64,000 bases of DNA from an uncultured Lachnospiraceae bacterium (GTDB taxonomy: Bacteria; Bacillota; Clostridia; Lachnospirales; Lachnospiraceae): the NCBI GenBank assembly GCA_947650155.1, contig CANSUS010000011.1:1-64000 (forward strand). Direction: 5' to 3'. Positions 24,532 to 38,211 of the stretch are shown in pieces; within the stretch, counting starts at the first letter, position 1; the number at the start of each line of letters is the position of its first letter. The position numbers and the translations under genes were made by a program. The notes beneath the pieces were generated by a model. That model saw only the letters and a program-made list of their open reading frames with translations, was not told where the DNA came from and searched no databases.

Positions 24532-26835
24532 TTATTTTGCCACATCTTTTTTTCTGAGTTTCTTTACTTCATACAGCTTTTCATCGGCCTGCATCAGCGC
24601 TTCTTTTAATGTGATGCCGTCCTTTGACCGTAAAAAACATGCGCCCGCCGAAACGGTAACATTGTATGGCTTATCGCTTGTCTCATTATAAGTCTCAAAT
24701 TTATGATACAATGTGGACAGAAAAGTATTTTCCGCTTCCGTCTCTGAGTCCGTATTCTTCTCATCATATTCCATAATGCATGCAAACTCGTCTCCTCCGA
24801 TCCGCCCTGCAACTCCATTATTCCCAACTAACTCTTTTAAAAACTGTCCGATCAGAATAAGAGAATGATCTCCCTCTTTATGCCCGTATCTGTCATTAAT
24901 AATCTTCAGATTATTCATATCAACATAAACCGCCATAATCATTTTCCCGTTCTCACGGCTCTTTTTCACTCTTTCTTCTGCCTCCCCATAAAATCCTCTG
25001 CGATTCAATATTCCTGTCATCACATCTGACTTGGAAATCGTATCCAGCTCAATATTATGCTCTTTCAAAGCCGCAAGATTTTCTTCTAACTGCTGCTGAA
25101 TCTTTTCGTTTGCCCGAAGCAGGCTGATCATCTTTATCGCGGAGCTTACCTGATTAATCAAAAATTCTCCATTCGTATGTATTTCCTCTGTCATGTCACA
25201 ACATAGTATTCCATATATCGATTCTTTAAAGAACAACGGGAGCAGAACACATTCAAAACGTTCCTCCTTGTAGATGTCAGAAAAAATATCTGCAATCGTT
25301 CTTTTCTGCTTACTTACAGGGATCGTTTCTACCTGATTATTTTGCAGCGCCGCCTTCATGTACAACTCCTTTGGCGTATCAAACCCTTCCATAAACAAAT
25401 GAAAAATCGGTTTTTGCAGAATATAAATTCCGGCATTTTTTATATTCAGCCAGTCCAGTCTTTCCAAAAGCGTACCGTAGCTTTGATCCCTGCCCTTTTC
25501 AAATTGCAGCATCTCCTGTACAAAAAGCTTAATGGAATAATTCTCTGCTTCTTTTGAAGCGTCTATTCTCCCCAGCTGCCCGTCCATTGCACGTATAATC
25601 TTTCTGTAAATACTGGAAAAAACATTTCTCAGTTCAAATTTTTCAAAATCTCCCGGCTGCACATTTCTCAGGCTTTTATACAACTGCTCCAAGGTAAAAA
25701 GCAGATTATCCACATCTGCATATTCCACTCCGCCAAGCTTTAAAAATTCTTCCACGCAGAGCATGACCGCTTTATCTTCTCCGCAGTACTCTCCGGTAAA
25801 CCGTCTTGTAATCGTATCCATAAGATTACGATAGCTGACTTTCAATTTTGCCATCCGCTCTTCCATTACGTCATGACAATAACGATAAAAAATTTCTTCA
25901 AAGCTGTTGTTCCACTCTTTTATATTATAAATAATCCCGTTTTCTTCTGTCTTTCCCTCTGCGACGGAATCTCTTTTTACAAACCTTGTCGGGATCACCC
26001 GGCTTTCCACTTTTTCTCCCTTTGCCATGCAAACCGCCATTTTTAAGGACTCTTCACCCAATTTTGTCGAATCTGCCCGCACAGAAGCCAGCGTAGGGGT
26101 TGTCTTTGTTGCTGCCAGCGTATCGTCATAACCAAAAACAGAAATATCTTTCCCAGCCTGCAGGCCTCTTCTTTTCAATTCTTCATATAAGCCCAGAGCC
26201 GTATCGTCGTTTACGCAGAATATCGCTTCCAAATCCGGATTTTCATCTAAGAGTTTCCGGCAAACTGTCTCACTCCTTTTTGTAAAATCCCCCTGCACAT
26301 ACATTTTTTCCGTAAATGGAATCCCATGCTCCGACAAAACTTTTATGAAAGTCTGTTTTCTTTCACAGGCATCGGAATTTTCCAGACTTCCGCCGACCAT
26401 CCCAAAACGCCTGCAGCCGCAGTTCTTAATCAGGTATTCCATCCCTTCCCTGATTCCCAAATAATTATCAAATCCTACGTCTGTATATCCTTCTATTTTG
26501 GATGCAATGAGCACACAGGGAATATCCTTAAACTGTTTCAGCATATCTTCCATACCTTTTTTTGAGGTAAAGCAGCCTATACTTCCCGCAGATATGATAA
26601 GTGCATCTACATTTTCTTTCCTGGCATAAGAAAAAACGGTACTATATTGATACTCATACATCAATTCCCTGTTATCAGACAGATCCCGTTCCCAATACTT
26701 TCCTGGAAATACAACAACATTTACGTCAGCCGTCCTTGCCTCCTGCATCACTCCACGGCACACATATCTGGTGATATCGTCCATAATTCCGCCCACTAAG
26801 ACTCCTATCGTAAATCGTTTTTTATTCTTTGCCAT
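24532..26835 (-). CDS. Sugar-binding-protein-like / GGDEF fusion (767 aa)
   Basis: Residues ~6-285 match the LacI/ribose-binding (Peripla_BP_3) fold: FTIGVLVGG at the start, ALIISAG, FCVNDDTALGLYEEL and DISVFGYDD. There is no N-terminal helix-turn-helix, signal peptide or membrane helix, so it should be a cytoplasmic ligand sensor. A helical and GAF-like middle (~300-590) leads to a GGDEF domain with GRIGGDEF (about 678-684). It therefore appears able to make cyclic di-GMP in response to a small molecule. It is the first gene of the run ending in rsmF; the gap to the GTPase gene is 33 bp. Confidence 0.85.
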   Translation of the reverse strand: MAKNKKRFTIGVLVGGIMDDITRYVCRGVMQEARTADVNVVVFPGKYWERDLSDNRELMYEYQYSTVFSYARKENVDALIISAGSIGCFTSKKGMEDMLKQFKDIPCVLIASKIEGYTDVGFDNYLGIREGMEYLIKNCGCRRFGMVGGSLENSDACERKQTFIKVLSEHGIPFTEKMYVQGDFTKRSETVCRKLLDENPDLEAIFCVNDDTALGLYEELKRRGLQAGKDISVFGYDDTLAATKTTPTLASVRADSTKLGEESLKMAVCMAKGEKVESRVIPTRFVKRDSVAEGKTEENGIIYNIKEWNNSFEEIFYRYCHDVMEERMAKLKVSYRNLMDTITRRFTGEYCGEDKAVMLCVEEFLKLGGVEYADVDNLLFTLEQLYKSLRNVQPGDFEKFELRNVFSSIYRKIIRAMDGQLGRIDASKEAENYSIKLFVQEMLQFEKGRDQSYGTLLERLDWLNIKNAGIYILQKPIFHLFMEGFDTPKELYMKAALQNNQVETIPVSKQKRTIADIFSDIYKEERFECVLLPLFFKESIYGILCCDMTEEIHTNGEFLINQVSSAIKMISLLRANEKIQQQLEENLAALKEHNIELDTISKSDVMTGILNRRGFYGEAEERVKKSRENGKMIMAVYVDMNNLKIINDRYGHKEGDHSLILIGQFLKELVGNNGVAGRIGGDEFACIMEYDEKNTDSETEAENTFLSTLYHKFETYNETSDKPYNVTVSAGACFLRSKDGITLKEALMQADEKLYEVKKLRKKDVAK

Positions 26836-26908
26836 GCATATCTACCTGCTTTCCGACTTTGCTTATTATCTATCATTCTATCACAGATTCAAAGCTACTT
26901 CTATAATA

Positions 26909-26957
26909 AAAAAGGCAATTTGTGTATTGACTTTTTTACACAAATCTGCCCTTTTTA
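26909..26957. terminator. Bidirectional terminator
   Basis: Arms ATTTGTGTA (26918-26926) / TACACAAAT (37-45 of the same block) extended by GGCA/TGCC with one bulge, flanked by A-run and T-run, so it works in both directions. It ends the autolysin gene (minus strand). Confidence 0.85.
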
Positions 26958-26964
26958 TCACTAT

Positions 26965-31191
<4,227 letters not shown>

Positions 31192-31228
31192 CAAAAAAGA
31201 AGGCTGGATCTATTATCCAAACCTTCTT
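31192..31228 (-). terminator. Terminator of the HD-GYP gene
   Basis: On the minus strand GAAGG..TGGAT pairs with ATCCA..CCTTC around a 5-nt loop, followed by six T residues. Confidence 0.8.
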
Positions 31229-31274
31229 CACATCTGTGTACTTTGCAGACTCAGAAATTCTCTTCACACTTCCA

Positions 31275-32402
31275 CTATAATATAATCACATTTGCGCATC
31301 CCATATCCGTTGCAAGTTCATAAACCCTGCCGGTAGTAAGTCCGACTACTTTTGGGCGGAGCACATACTGAGGACTGTTCTCAATCACTCTTGCTTTCTC
31401 ACCTGTACTAAGATCCACATCACTGCCAACAGGATATAAAATCACACTTTCCAAAAAACTCTTCATTACATTGATATCCAGTTCATCTGTCATTGCCATA
31501 ATCATTTCTACGGCGTCTCTTGGCGAAAAAGCTTTTTTATAGGGACGTTCTGTTACAAGCGCATCATAAATATCCGCAACGGAGATGATCTTCGCATACA
31601 GGTCGATCTGCTCTTCTTTCACACCTAATGGATATCCCCGTCCATTATTCTTTTCATGATGCTGTAATACTCCAAGTTTTATAGAATTGGACAGATTATC
31701 CTTTACCTTTAAAATATCATATCCAAGCAGCGAATGCCTTTTCATCAGTGTAAATTCTTCATCCGTCAGCTTTCCTGCCTTATTTAATACTTCATTGGGA
31801 ATTTTGGATTTTCCGATATCATGAAGCAGTCCTGATATCCCTATCTCGTATACGCGTTCATTTGCAAGTCCATACTGCCTCGCAACAATCATCGCCATTG
31901 TTGCCACATCCACACTGTGTTTAAATGTATATTCATCACTGACCTTTAACGCGCTGATATCAACTGCAATCGCATCATTATCAGAAATCGCTCTCATCAA
32001 ATCATCTGTAATACTCTTGGTCGCATCCGTAAAATTCTCCGAATCTGTATCACTGTACAAATACTGTACGCCCTCTGCCACTCTCTTTTTTACACTTTCC
32101 TGAAGTTTCACCTTTGCCCGGTCTTCTACTTTGAGCTGCTCGATCTTTTTCTGTACAGCAGGCGCTACCACAGGTTCTGTAGTATCCGGCTTCTTTTCTT
32201 TTACTTCATCCTCTTCGCCTTCTCTGATATAGATACCGGGTACGCCCATTTTTTTCAAAGAAGCAATCAGATATTCATCCATTAGAGTACCACGGGCAAT
32301 CAATATTCTGCCTGCCCTGTCCATAATAGACTGATCTATAATCATATCCGGTTGTACGATTCTCGTTGCAACGTATTTTCTCTTGATCAAATGCTTATCC
32401 AC
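31275..32402 (-). CDS. HD-GYP cyclic di-GMP phosphodiesterase (375 aa)
   Basis: A DUF3391-like N-terminal domain (1-70, including IDQSIMDRAGRILIARGTLM) leads to an HD-GYP domain. The metal and catalytic residues are present: H162, HD at 194-195 in LLHDIGKSKIPNEV, HHE at 248-250 and GYP at 256-258. HD-GYP proteins hydrolyse cyclic di-GMP to GMP. No membrane helix is present. It lies 19 bp after the GGDEF gene in the same direction, so the cyclase and phosphodiesterase are probably co-expressed as an opposing pair. Confidence 0.9.
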   Translation of the reverse strand: MDKHLIKRKYVATRIVQPDMIIDQSIMDRAGRILIARGTLMDEYLIASLKKMGVPGIYIREGEEDEVKEKKPDTTEPVVAPAVQKKIEQLKVEDRAKVKLQESVKKRVAEGVQYLYSDTDSENFTDATKSITDDLMRAISDNDAIAVDISALKVSDEYTFKHSVDVATMAMIVARQYGLANERVYEIGISGLLHDIGKSKIPNEVLNKAGKLTDEEFTLMKRHSLLGYDILKVKDNLSNSIKLGVLQHHEKNNGRGYPLGVKEEQIDLYAKIISVADIYDALVTERPYKKAFSPRDAVEMIMAMTDELDINVMKSFLESVILYPVGSDVDLSTGEKARVIENSPQYVLRPKVVGLTTGRVYELATDMGCANVIIL

Positions 32403-32421
32403 CTTTGGTTTTTGTATTTTA

Positions 32422-34212
32422 TCATACTACAATTTCCGCCATCAGCCTGCCTACTATTTTAATCAATCCCAGATCTGTAGTTCCAAGCTTTGGCGCACGG
32501 TTAAAGAAATCAAATGCAGCTACTGACAGCGGTCTGCCGTCAGAAATAACTGCACACTGAATGAATCTGCCAATTTCCTGTCGTATATACAGCTGATAGG
32601 CTAAAGGAGATTTATTTTCGAGGCGGATGATCTGGCTCTCCTCATATACGCCTTCTGCACTAAAAAATTCCTGATAGGATTTTTCATACATACAGCTTAA
32701 ATTCTGTATAGGATTTACATAATTTCCTACCGACTCAATACGTTTCAGATCCGATCCGCTGTAAAGCGCAACTCCATCTATGCCAAAATAATTTTGCATT
32801 TGCTCCATAACAGGCTTCAACGCCTGCCTTCCTTCCTGATAGAGCTGCAGCACAAATTCAGATACGGCAGTATGCTTCTTTTCATCACTGATCGTAACCA
32901 TAAGCCCGATCCCCTTATCTGACGTATTTTCATTTACAATGACCCCATGCTTCTTTTCATCATAAATAATATATCTGTTTTTTCCTTTTGCCTTTGCTAT
33001 GTAAAGACTCTTGTCCGCCTTTTGAAATAACTCGTCAAACTTAAGACCATCCTCCGGATATTTCACAATACCGATTGAAGTAGTAAGCGTCAGGTTCTCC
33101 ACCTCTTGAAATGCCCACTGAATCCTTCTGTTCATGACTCCAAGGATCTGTCTGAGCGCTTTTTCCGATTCAATTCCTTCAAATACGATCATAAATTCAT
33201 CGCCGCCGAATCTTCCAACCGCTCCCCTGAAATCCAGAACACTCTTCATAATCTCAGATACTTTGGATAATACCTCATCCCCGAAAAGATGCCCAAAATT
33301 ATCGTTGATACGTTTAAAATCATCTATATCTATAATCGCAAGATAAAGCCCCCTCGTACGATTCTGTATTTTCTCGACTGCATATTCATTAATGGCACGT
33401 TTGTTTAGCAGTCCCGTACCAGGGTCATAAGCGCTCTCTGATAAATAATATGTTTTTGCAGCCTGCTTTTCTCCCGTTATAAAAATCAACCCTACTACTT
33501 TATGACGCTTGTCTTCCTTAAACATAGTACAACAGCTGCACTTGTAAATTCCCTCTGCTTTGTTTCCGTCAAAAATCACAGCGTTCATGTCCGCTTTAAA
33601 ATGATCCCTGCCACTCTTTACCGCTTCATAAAATTTTTGGAATTCCGCTTTTTCTTCTGGAGTGATCTCTGTGCTTTTCTGTACATTGAGATAGGTTTCC
33701 TCCAAGGTAGAATAGTATAACAGAGAATATTTAATATTACAATATTCATAGATCTGAAGTGCATCAGAGTCATAATCGTATTCCAGAAACATTCCCGGGA
33801 ACAAGGTCATAAACTCCCTGTATTTGTGAAGAAAATCTTCATTTCTTACGAACCTTTCCTTCATTGACATGATCTCACAAAATTCCATGTCAAAAGAGCG
33901 AAAATTGTGAAACACCTTTCCATTATGCTTAAGCACTGCATAAAGGCATCTATATTCATCATTATAGCATCTTAATCGGACAATCAGACACTGCGGCTGT
34001 TCGTCAAGCTTTTTCACTGCCTCAAAAAAAGCTTCCGTATCTTCCGGATGAAGCAGTTCCGGTATGGAATAGCACGCATTATTTCCCATCAGCTGGTAAA
34101 ACTTTTCATCGCCGCTTGCAAGGTAATACCCCTCTTTCACCGCTGCTTTGCCATAATACATCTGAAATTCGCCGTCACTGTTTCCATATGCCGTAATATT
34201 CGATAAACTCAT
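32422..34212 (-). CDS. PAS/GGDEF diguanylate cyclase (596 aa)
   Basis: A PAS-like domain (about 20-120) and a second sensory segment (~140-245) are followed by a GGDEF domain with DPGTGLLNKR (~264) and GRFGGDEF (~333-340). The ~170 residues after the cyclase domain resemble a GAF-like module. No signal peptide or membrane helix. The site is intact, so it should synthesise cyclic di-GMP from GTP in the cytosol. It is divergent from the hemerythrin gene with a 227-bp gap that would hold both promoters. Confidence 0.88.
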   Translation of the reverse strand: MSLSNITAYGNSDGEFQMYYGKAAVKEGYYLASGDEKFYQLMGNNACYSIPELLHPEDTEAFFEAVKKLDEQPQCLIVRLRCYNDEYRCLYAVLKHNGKVFHNFRSFDMEFCEIMSMKERFVRNEDFLHKYREFMTLFPGMFLEYDYDSDALQIYEYCNIKYSLLYYSTLEETYLNVQKSTEITPEEKAEFQKFYEAVKSGRDHFKADMNAVIFDGNKAEGIYKCSCCTMFKEDKRHKVVGLIFITGEKQAAKTYYLSESAYDPGTGLLNKRAINEYAVEKIQNRTRGLYLAIIDIDDFKRINDNFGHLFGDEVLSKVSEIMKSVLDFRGAVGRFGGDEFMIVFEGIESEKALRQILGVMNRRIQWAFQEVENLTLTTSIGIVKYPEDGLKFDELFQKADKSLYIAKAKGKNRYIIYDEKKHGVIVNENTSDKGIGLMVTISDEKKHTAVSEFVLQLYQEGRQALKPVMEQMQNYFGIDGVALYSGSDLKRIESVGNYVNPIQNLSCMYEKSYQEFFSAEGVYEESQIIRLENKSPLAYQLYIRQEIGRFIQCAVISDGRPLSVAAFDFFNRAPKLGTTDLGLIKIVGRLMAEIVV

Positions 34213-34439
34213 CTTCCGTTTTCACCATTTCCCTTATCGTCCACAATACTGCTCTTCTATGCTTATCATAGCGTTTCTTTACAACTTATGCAAGTACATC
34301 ACATAAGAAATAACGTAAAATATTATTTGTCCTTTTCAGATACCATACATTGTTAAGTTTTCAAAAATATGTTAAACTCTTTACATGCAACAGAATTATT
34401 CATCAATATACTCAAATAAAATCAGGAGAGGAATCGTGT

Positions 34440-35336
34440 ATGTTAAGTAAAATCAAATGGAATGACAGGTATAACACCAACGTCGGCGTCATCGACGAGG
34501 CACATCAGAAACTATTTTCAATTGTAGGCAAACTGATCGCTCTCAACGAGGATGAAACCAAACAGCAGCAGGCCTGCAGAGAAGGGATCAAATATTTCAA
34601 AAATTATACTTTCAAGCACTTTTCGGAGGAAGAAGCCTATATGCAGGCCATCGACTACAGCGGCTATGAAATGCATAAAACCCTTCATGACAACATGCGG
34701 GACAAAACCCTCCCTGCACTTGAAAGAGAAATGGAAGAACAGGGCTACTCCAAAGAATCTGTCAGCCACTTTCTTGGAATCTGTGTCGGCTGGTTAAACG
34801 GGCATATCATTATCGAGGATCAGGCAATTACAGGACGTACCATCAATAAATGGGTGTACCAGCCTTCGGAGGACAAGCTGCTTTCTTTAGAAAAAGCCGC
34901 CATTCAGGTACTCGAAAGTTTCTTTAAAGTTCAGGCCGACCTGATCAGCAAGCACTACAGCGGCGAGCATTTTTCTTCAGAAAATGTAATTTGTTACCGC
35001 ATTAATTATCATAACCATACAGGGGAAAGACTGCAGGTCTGCCTGGCCTATGAAGAACGCCTTGCTCTCCATCTCGTAAGCGGAGTGGTAAACAAGCAGA
35101 TCTCCAAAATGGACCAGAACGTATCCCAGGCGGTCAAAATGCTTTCACAGCAGTTCATGACCTGTATCAGCAAATATTTTGCGCCAAAGTATCCCTATCA
35201 GCTCGATAAAAGCGAAGTGTTAACTTTCGACCAGTTTATCAGAACCTTTGACAGAGAATATCCCCCGTACAGTTTGTTGTTCAGTACAGGCGATAAAGGC
35301 TATATGGCTCTTTGCATCAAAGATTTTCCAAAATGA
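34440..35336 (+). CDS. Bacteriohemerythrin with C-terminal extension (298 aa)
   Basis: The start is set at 34440 after AGGAGAGGAATCGTG. The first ~135 residues hold the di-iron ligands in canonical order: IDEAHQ, FKHFSEEEAYM, MHKTLHD and WLNGHIIIEDQ. Hemerythrins bind or sense oxygen. The remaining ~160 residues form an extra domain beginning near YQPSEDKLLS, with no recognised family; it may pass the oxygen signal to a partner. The gene stands divergent to a GGDEF/HD-GYP pair, which makes an oxygen input to cyclic di-GMP plausible but unproven. A terminator follows. Confidence 0.85.
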   Translation: MLSKIKWNDRYNTNVGVIDEAHQKLFSIVGKLIALNEDETKQQQACREGIKYFKNYTFKHFSEEEAYMQAIDYSGYEMHKTLHDNMRDKTLPALEREMEEQGYSKESVSHFLGICVGWLNGHIIIEDQAITGRTINKWVYQPSEDKLLSLEKAAIQVLESFFKVQADLISKHYSGEHFSSENVICYRINYHNHTGERLQVCLAYEERLALHLVSGVVNKQISKMDQNVSQAVKMLSQQFMTCISKYFAPKYPYQLDKSEVLTFDQFIRTFDREYPPYSLLFSTGDKGYMALCIKDFPK

Positions 35337-35343
35337 TTACATA

Positions 35344-35372
35344 AGCCGGCATTATAAAATGCCGGCTCTTCT
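35344..35372 (+). terminator. Terminator after bacteriohemerythrin
   Basis: Perfect 10-bp stem AGCCGGCATT (35344-35353) / AATGCCGGCT (35358-35367), ATAA loop, then CTTCTTATT. Confidence 0.85.
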
Positions 35373-35414
35373 TATTAAATGCGCTTCTAAATATTCTTCT
35401 TTTAAAAACATTTC

Positions 35415-37133
35415 TCATGAACTCTTCTGCGCTTTTTCTTTCTTCATCAGCTTTTTATGTTCATACATACGGTCGTCTGCCGTCTGATATACTTTTTCGA
35501 TGTCTGCGCCGTCTTCCCTTCCCGATGAAAAGCCACAGGCAATGGACAGATCCAAACCGCTTATCTGCTGATTCTTTTTGTTAATATTTAATTGAAACTG
35601 TTTCATATAAGCCGCCGCTTTTTTCTCGTCCGCCGTATCTATAATGGCGATAAATTCATCTCCGCCCATCCGCGCTGCAATCCCGTGACTTCCAAAAGTT
35701 TCTGCAATGACTTCCGCGGCGCTTTTTATCAAAATATCGCCCTGCGCATGCCCATAAGTATCATTTACCGTCTTCAGATTATTCAGATCAAAACATACTA
35801 CTGTATAATCACAGGTTCCCTCTTCCCTGATCTTATTCATATACTCCATACAGTAACGACGGTTGTGAAGCTGTGTCAGTTCATCCGTATAGGCGCTCTT
35901 GATTAACGAATTTCTTTCCGCTTCCAGCATCATCTTTTGGGTTATCTCAAAATAAAAAGAAAGCAGCAGAATAAAAATAAGTGTCATGACGCCAATAGAA
36001 GAAACTCCCTTAATATTCATAAAAGTACTGTCACCATAATATCTTTCACTGCCATAACCGATAAGATCATAAGCAGCGCAGCAGATAATCATCAGTATTC
36101 CTGCCAGATAAAGCCTGTCCACTGCCCTGCTGATCCTGAAATTTATCATAACCACAATAAAAAAATAGATCAGCCAGGAAACAATCATACCAACCGTGTA
36201 AGGCAGCATCGCCGCCAGATGAACAATATCAAAGGAATGAAGCGCCATCATCACTGCAAGAGAAAAAATATGATACCCTAAAAATATCCAATACAATTTT
36301 TTAAAAATCTTTTGCTTTAGTTTCTTTACATCATCATACATATAGATGACAAGCGGCACCGGCGCCAGATAAAAAGATATATATTCTAAAAGCGACACCG
36401 CATAAATGGGAATCGCATATACAGAAATAACCCGGTAATAGCACAATGTCCACAACCCCATGCAGATAGAAAAGACAGAAACACACAACAGCCTGATATA
36501 TTTTGAGGAGTAGACCACTGCGATCGACGTCATAATGCAGACTGCGATCCCAAAAATAACAAGAAAACTTCCAAAAAATAACGGCAGCCTGTTTTCTGTC
36601 ATAAGCACCCGATAGGCATTCTCCCACGGATAAATCCGAATAGAATCAAATTTTGTAAAAACTTTGTCTTCCGATACACTCAGGCGGATGATTAACGTTT
36701 TTCCCTGATATTCCTCCGGGAAATTGATAAACTGAAAGCCGCTGCCAACCGTTTTATTGTCTTTTATTCTGTCATAACCATATTCCCAGACCGCTTCTCC
36801 GTCAACAAATACCGTTACCGCACAATGTCTGATCGACAGCCGGAGCGCTCCCTCTATGATCTCCCAGCTTTCAGGCAGCACTCTTTCCATAACGATCCGA
36901 TCGCCTTTCCTTACAGCCGGAAATCGAAATTCTTCTAAAGACACTCCGGTATAAGCATTGTCATTGATACGGATATCCCATGCATCGTCTAAGGAAACAT
37001 ATTCCTTTGTTATGATTTCATAATCTTTTACGAGCATTTGATCAACTTTAGGCAGCCAAAAGGCAGTGCTTAATAGTGCGTATACAATCCATACTGCTTT
37101 TAACAGATTTTTAACCGTAAGCTTTTTCTTCAT
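35415..37133 (-). CDS. 7TMR-DISM membrane diguanylate cyclase (572 aa)
   Basis: ATG at 37133 with GGGGGAAGGAAAAG upstream is preferred over a far upstream in-frame start. After a first membrane helix (~12-32) there is an extracellular beta-sandwich domain (~45-185), as in 7TMR-DISM extracellular type 2 regions, then seven membrane helices (~195-400). A GGDEF domain follows with ARMGGDEF near residue 490. The arrangement senses an external ligand, often a carbohydrate, and makes cyclic di-GMP inside. It is divergent from nagB, with the promoter and operator of nagB between. Confidence 0.85.
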   Translation of the reverse strand: MKKKLTVKNLLKAVWIVYALLSTAFWLPKVDQMLVKDYEIITKEYVSLDDAWDIRINDNAYTGVSLEEFRFPAVRKGDRIVMERVLPESWEIIEGALRLSIRHCAVTVFVDGEAVWEYGYDRIKDNKTVGSGFQFINFPEEYQGKTLIIRLSVSEDKVFTKFDSIRIYPWENAYRVLMTENRLPLFFGSFLVIFGIAVCIMTSIAVVYSSKYIRLLCVSVFSICMGLWTLCYYRVISVYAIPIYAVSLLEYISFYLAPVPLVIYMYDDVKKLKQKIFKKLYWIFLGYHIFSLAVMMALHSFDIVHLAAMLPYTVGMIVSWLIYFFIVVMINFRISRAVDRLYLAGILMIICCAAYDLIGYGSERYYGDSTFMNIKGVSSIGVMTLIFILLLSFYFEITQKMMLEAERNSLIKSAYTDELTQLHNRRYCMEYMNKIREEGTCDYTVVCFDLNNLKTVNDTYGHAQGDILIKSAAEVIAETFGSHGIAARMGGDEFIAIIDTADEKKAAAYMKQFQLNINKKNQQISGLDLSIACGFSSGREDGADIEKVYQTADDRMYEHKKLMKKEKAQKSS

Positions 37134-37273
37134 AAGCGCTTTTCCTTCCCCCGTTACTGCCCTGCCTGTTTTCATTATATTGGCATCCCTCTTAAATTGC
37201 AAGCACTTCCACCATGCAAAACAGCACAATCTTGTTACTTTTTTTCTGATATTGTCCATCCCCTCAAAGTGCC

Positions 37274-37322
37274 TTGCACGGCCTTTTTCCGGTTGTTATA
37301 CTAAACTTGAAGCAACCGGAAA
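37274..37322 (+). promoter_or_regulatory. nagB promoter with 10-bp inverted-repeat operator
   Basis: A -35 TTGCAC (37274-37279) and -10 TATACT (37297-37302) are separated by 17 bp. A perfect inverted repeat TTTCCGGTTG (37286-37295) / CAACCGGAAA (37313-37322), centre-to-centre 27 bp, brackets the -10 box and start site, as expected for a repressor operator. The cognate regulator is not in the immediate neighbourhood. Confidence 0.75.
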
Positions 37323-37407
37323 CACTGGAAAAAAAGAAGCACAGCATCGTAACAATAAAACCACAAACTAGACATGCGCAAAAAGCCGCGCAGAAATGGA
37401 GTGAATG

Positions 37408-38136
37408 ATGAAGATCATAAAAACAGAAAATTATGACCACATGAGCCGTATTGCGGCTAATTACATTGCAGCACAGATCACCTTAAAGCCAGACAGCGTC
37501 CTCGGACTCGCTACAGGCTCTTCCCCGATTGGTATTTACAAAGAACTGATTCGCAGATATCAGGCGAAAGATCTGGATTTTTCAAACGTTACCAGTATCA
37601 ATCTGGATGAATACAGGGGGCTTTCACCAGAAAATGAACAAAGTTACCGCTATTTTATGGATACAAACCTTTTTTCACATATTAACATTCAAAAAAACCG
37701 TACTTTTATTCCAAACGGTCTTGAACCGGATCCTCAAAAAGCCTGCGCCGACTATGATCAGATTCTGGAAGACTGCGGCGGCATTGACTTGCAGCTTTTA
37801 GGACTCGGCAATAACGGTCATATCGGTTTTAACGAACCTGCCGATTATTATGAAAAGGGGACTCATTGTGTAAACTTAACGCAAAGCACCATTGACGCCA
37901 ACTCCCGTTTCTTTGACTCTATGGATCAGGTTCCCAGACAAGCATATACTATGGGCATTCAATCCATCATGAAGGCCCGAAAGATTTTACTCATTATAAG
38001 CGGCGGCAAAAAAGCCGAAATTGTAAAAGAAGCTTTCTTTGGACCGATTACCCCAAAAGTTCCCGCTTCCGTACTTCAGCTTCATAATGATGTAACTATT
38101 GTTGCAGACAGTGACGCGCTGTCGCTTTTATCATAA
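37408..38136 (+). CDS. nagB: Glucosamine-6-phosphate deaminase
   Basis: 242 residues from ATG 37408; a second ATG one codon earlier is equally in frame but closer to GGAG. The signatures include LGLATGSSPIGIYKEL, SINLDEYRGL, LGLGNNGHIGFNEP and MGIQSIMKARKILLI. NagB converts glucosamine-6-P to fructose-6-P and ammonia. It is followed by nagA 75 bp downstream, and the two form the end of the chitobiose pathway whose upper genes lie just beyond on the minus strand. Confidence 0.95.
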   Translation: MKIIKTENYDHMSRIAANYIAAQITLKPDSVLGLATGSSPIGIYKELIRRYQAKDLDFSNVTSINLDEYRGLSPENEQSYRYFMDTNLFSHINIQKNRTFIPNGLEPDPQKACADYDQILEDCGGIDLQLLGLGNNGHIGFNEPADYYEKGTHCVNLTQSTIDANSRFFDSMDQVPRQAYTMGIQSIMKARKILLIISGGKKAEIVKEAFFGPITPKVPASVLQLHNDVTIVADSDALSLLS

Positions 38137-38211
38137 CCTGAAACTCTACAGAAGTAGAATAAATTCGTACCTGTGTCCAATCCGCGGGGCGAAAAAGAAT
38201 GGAGGATTATT

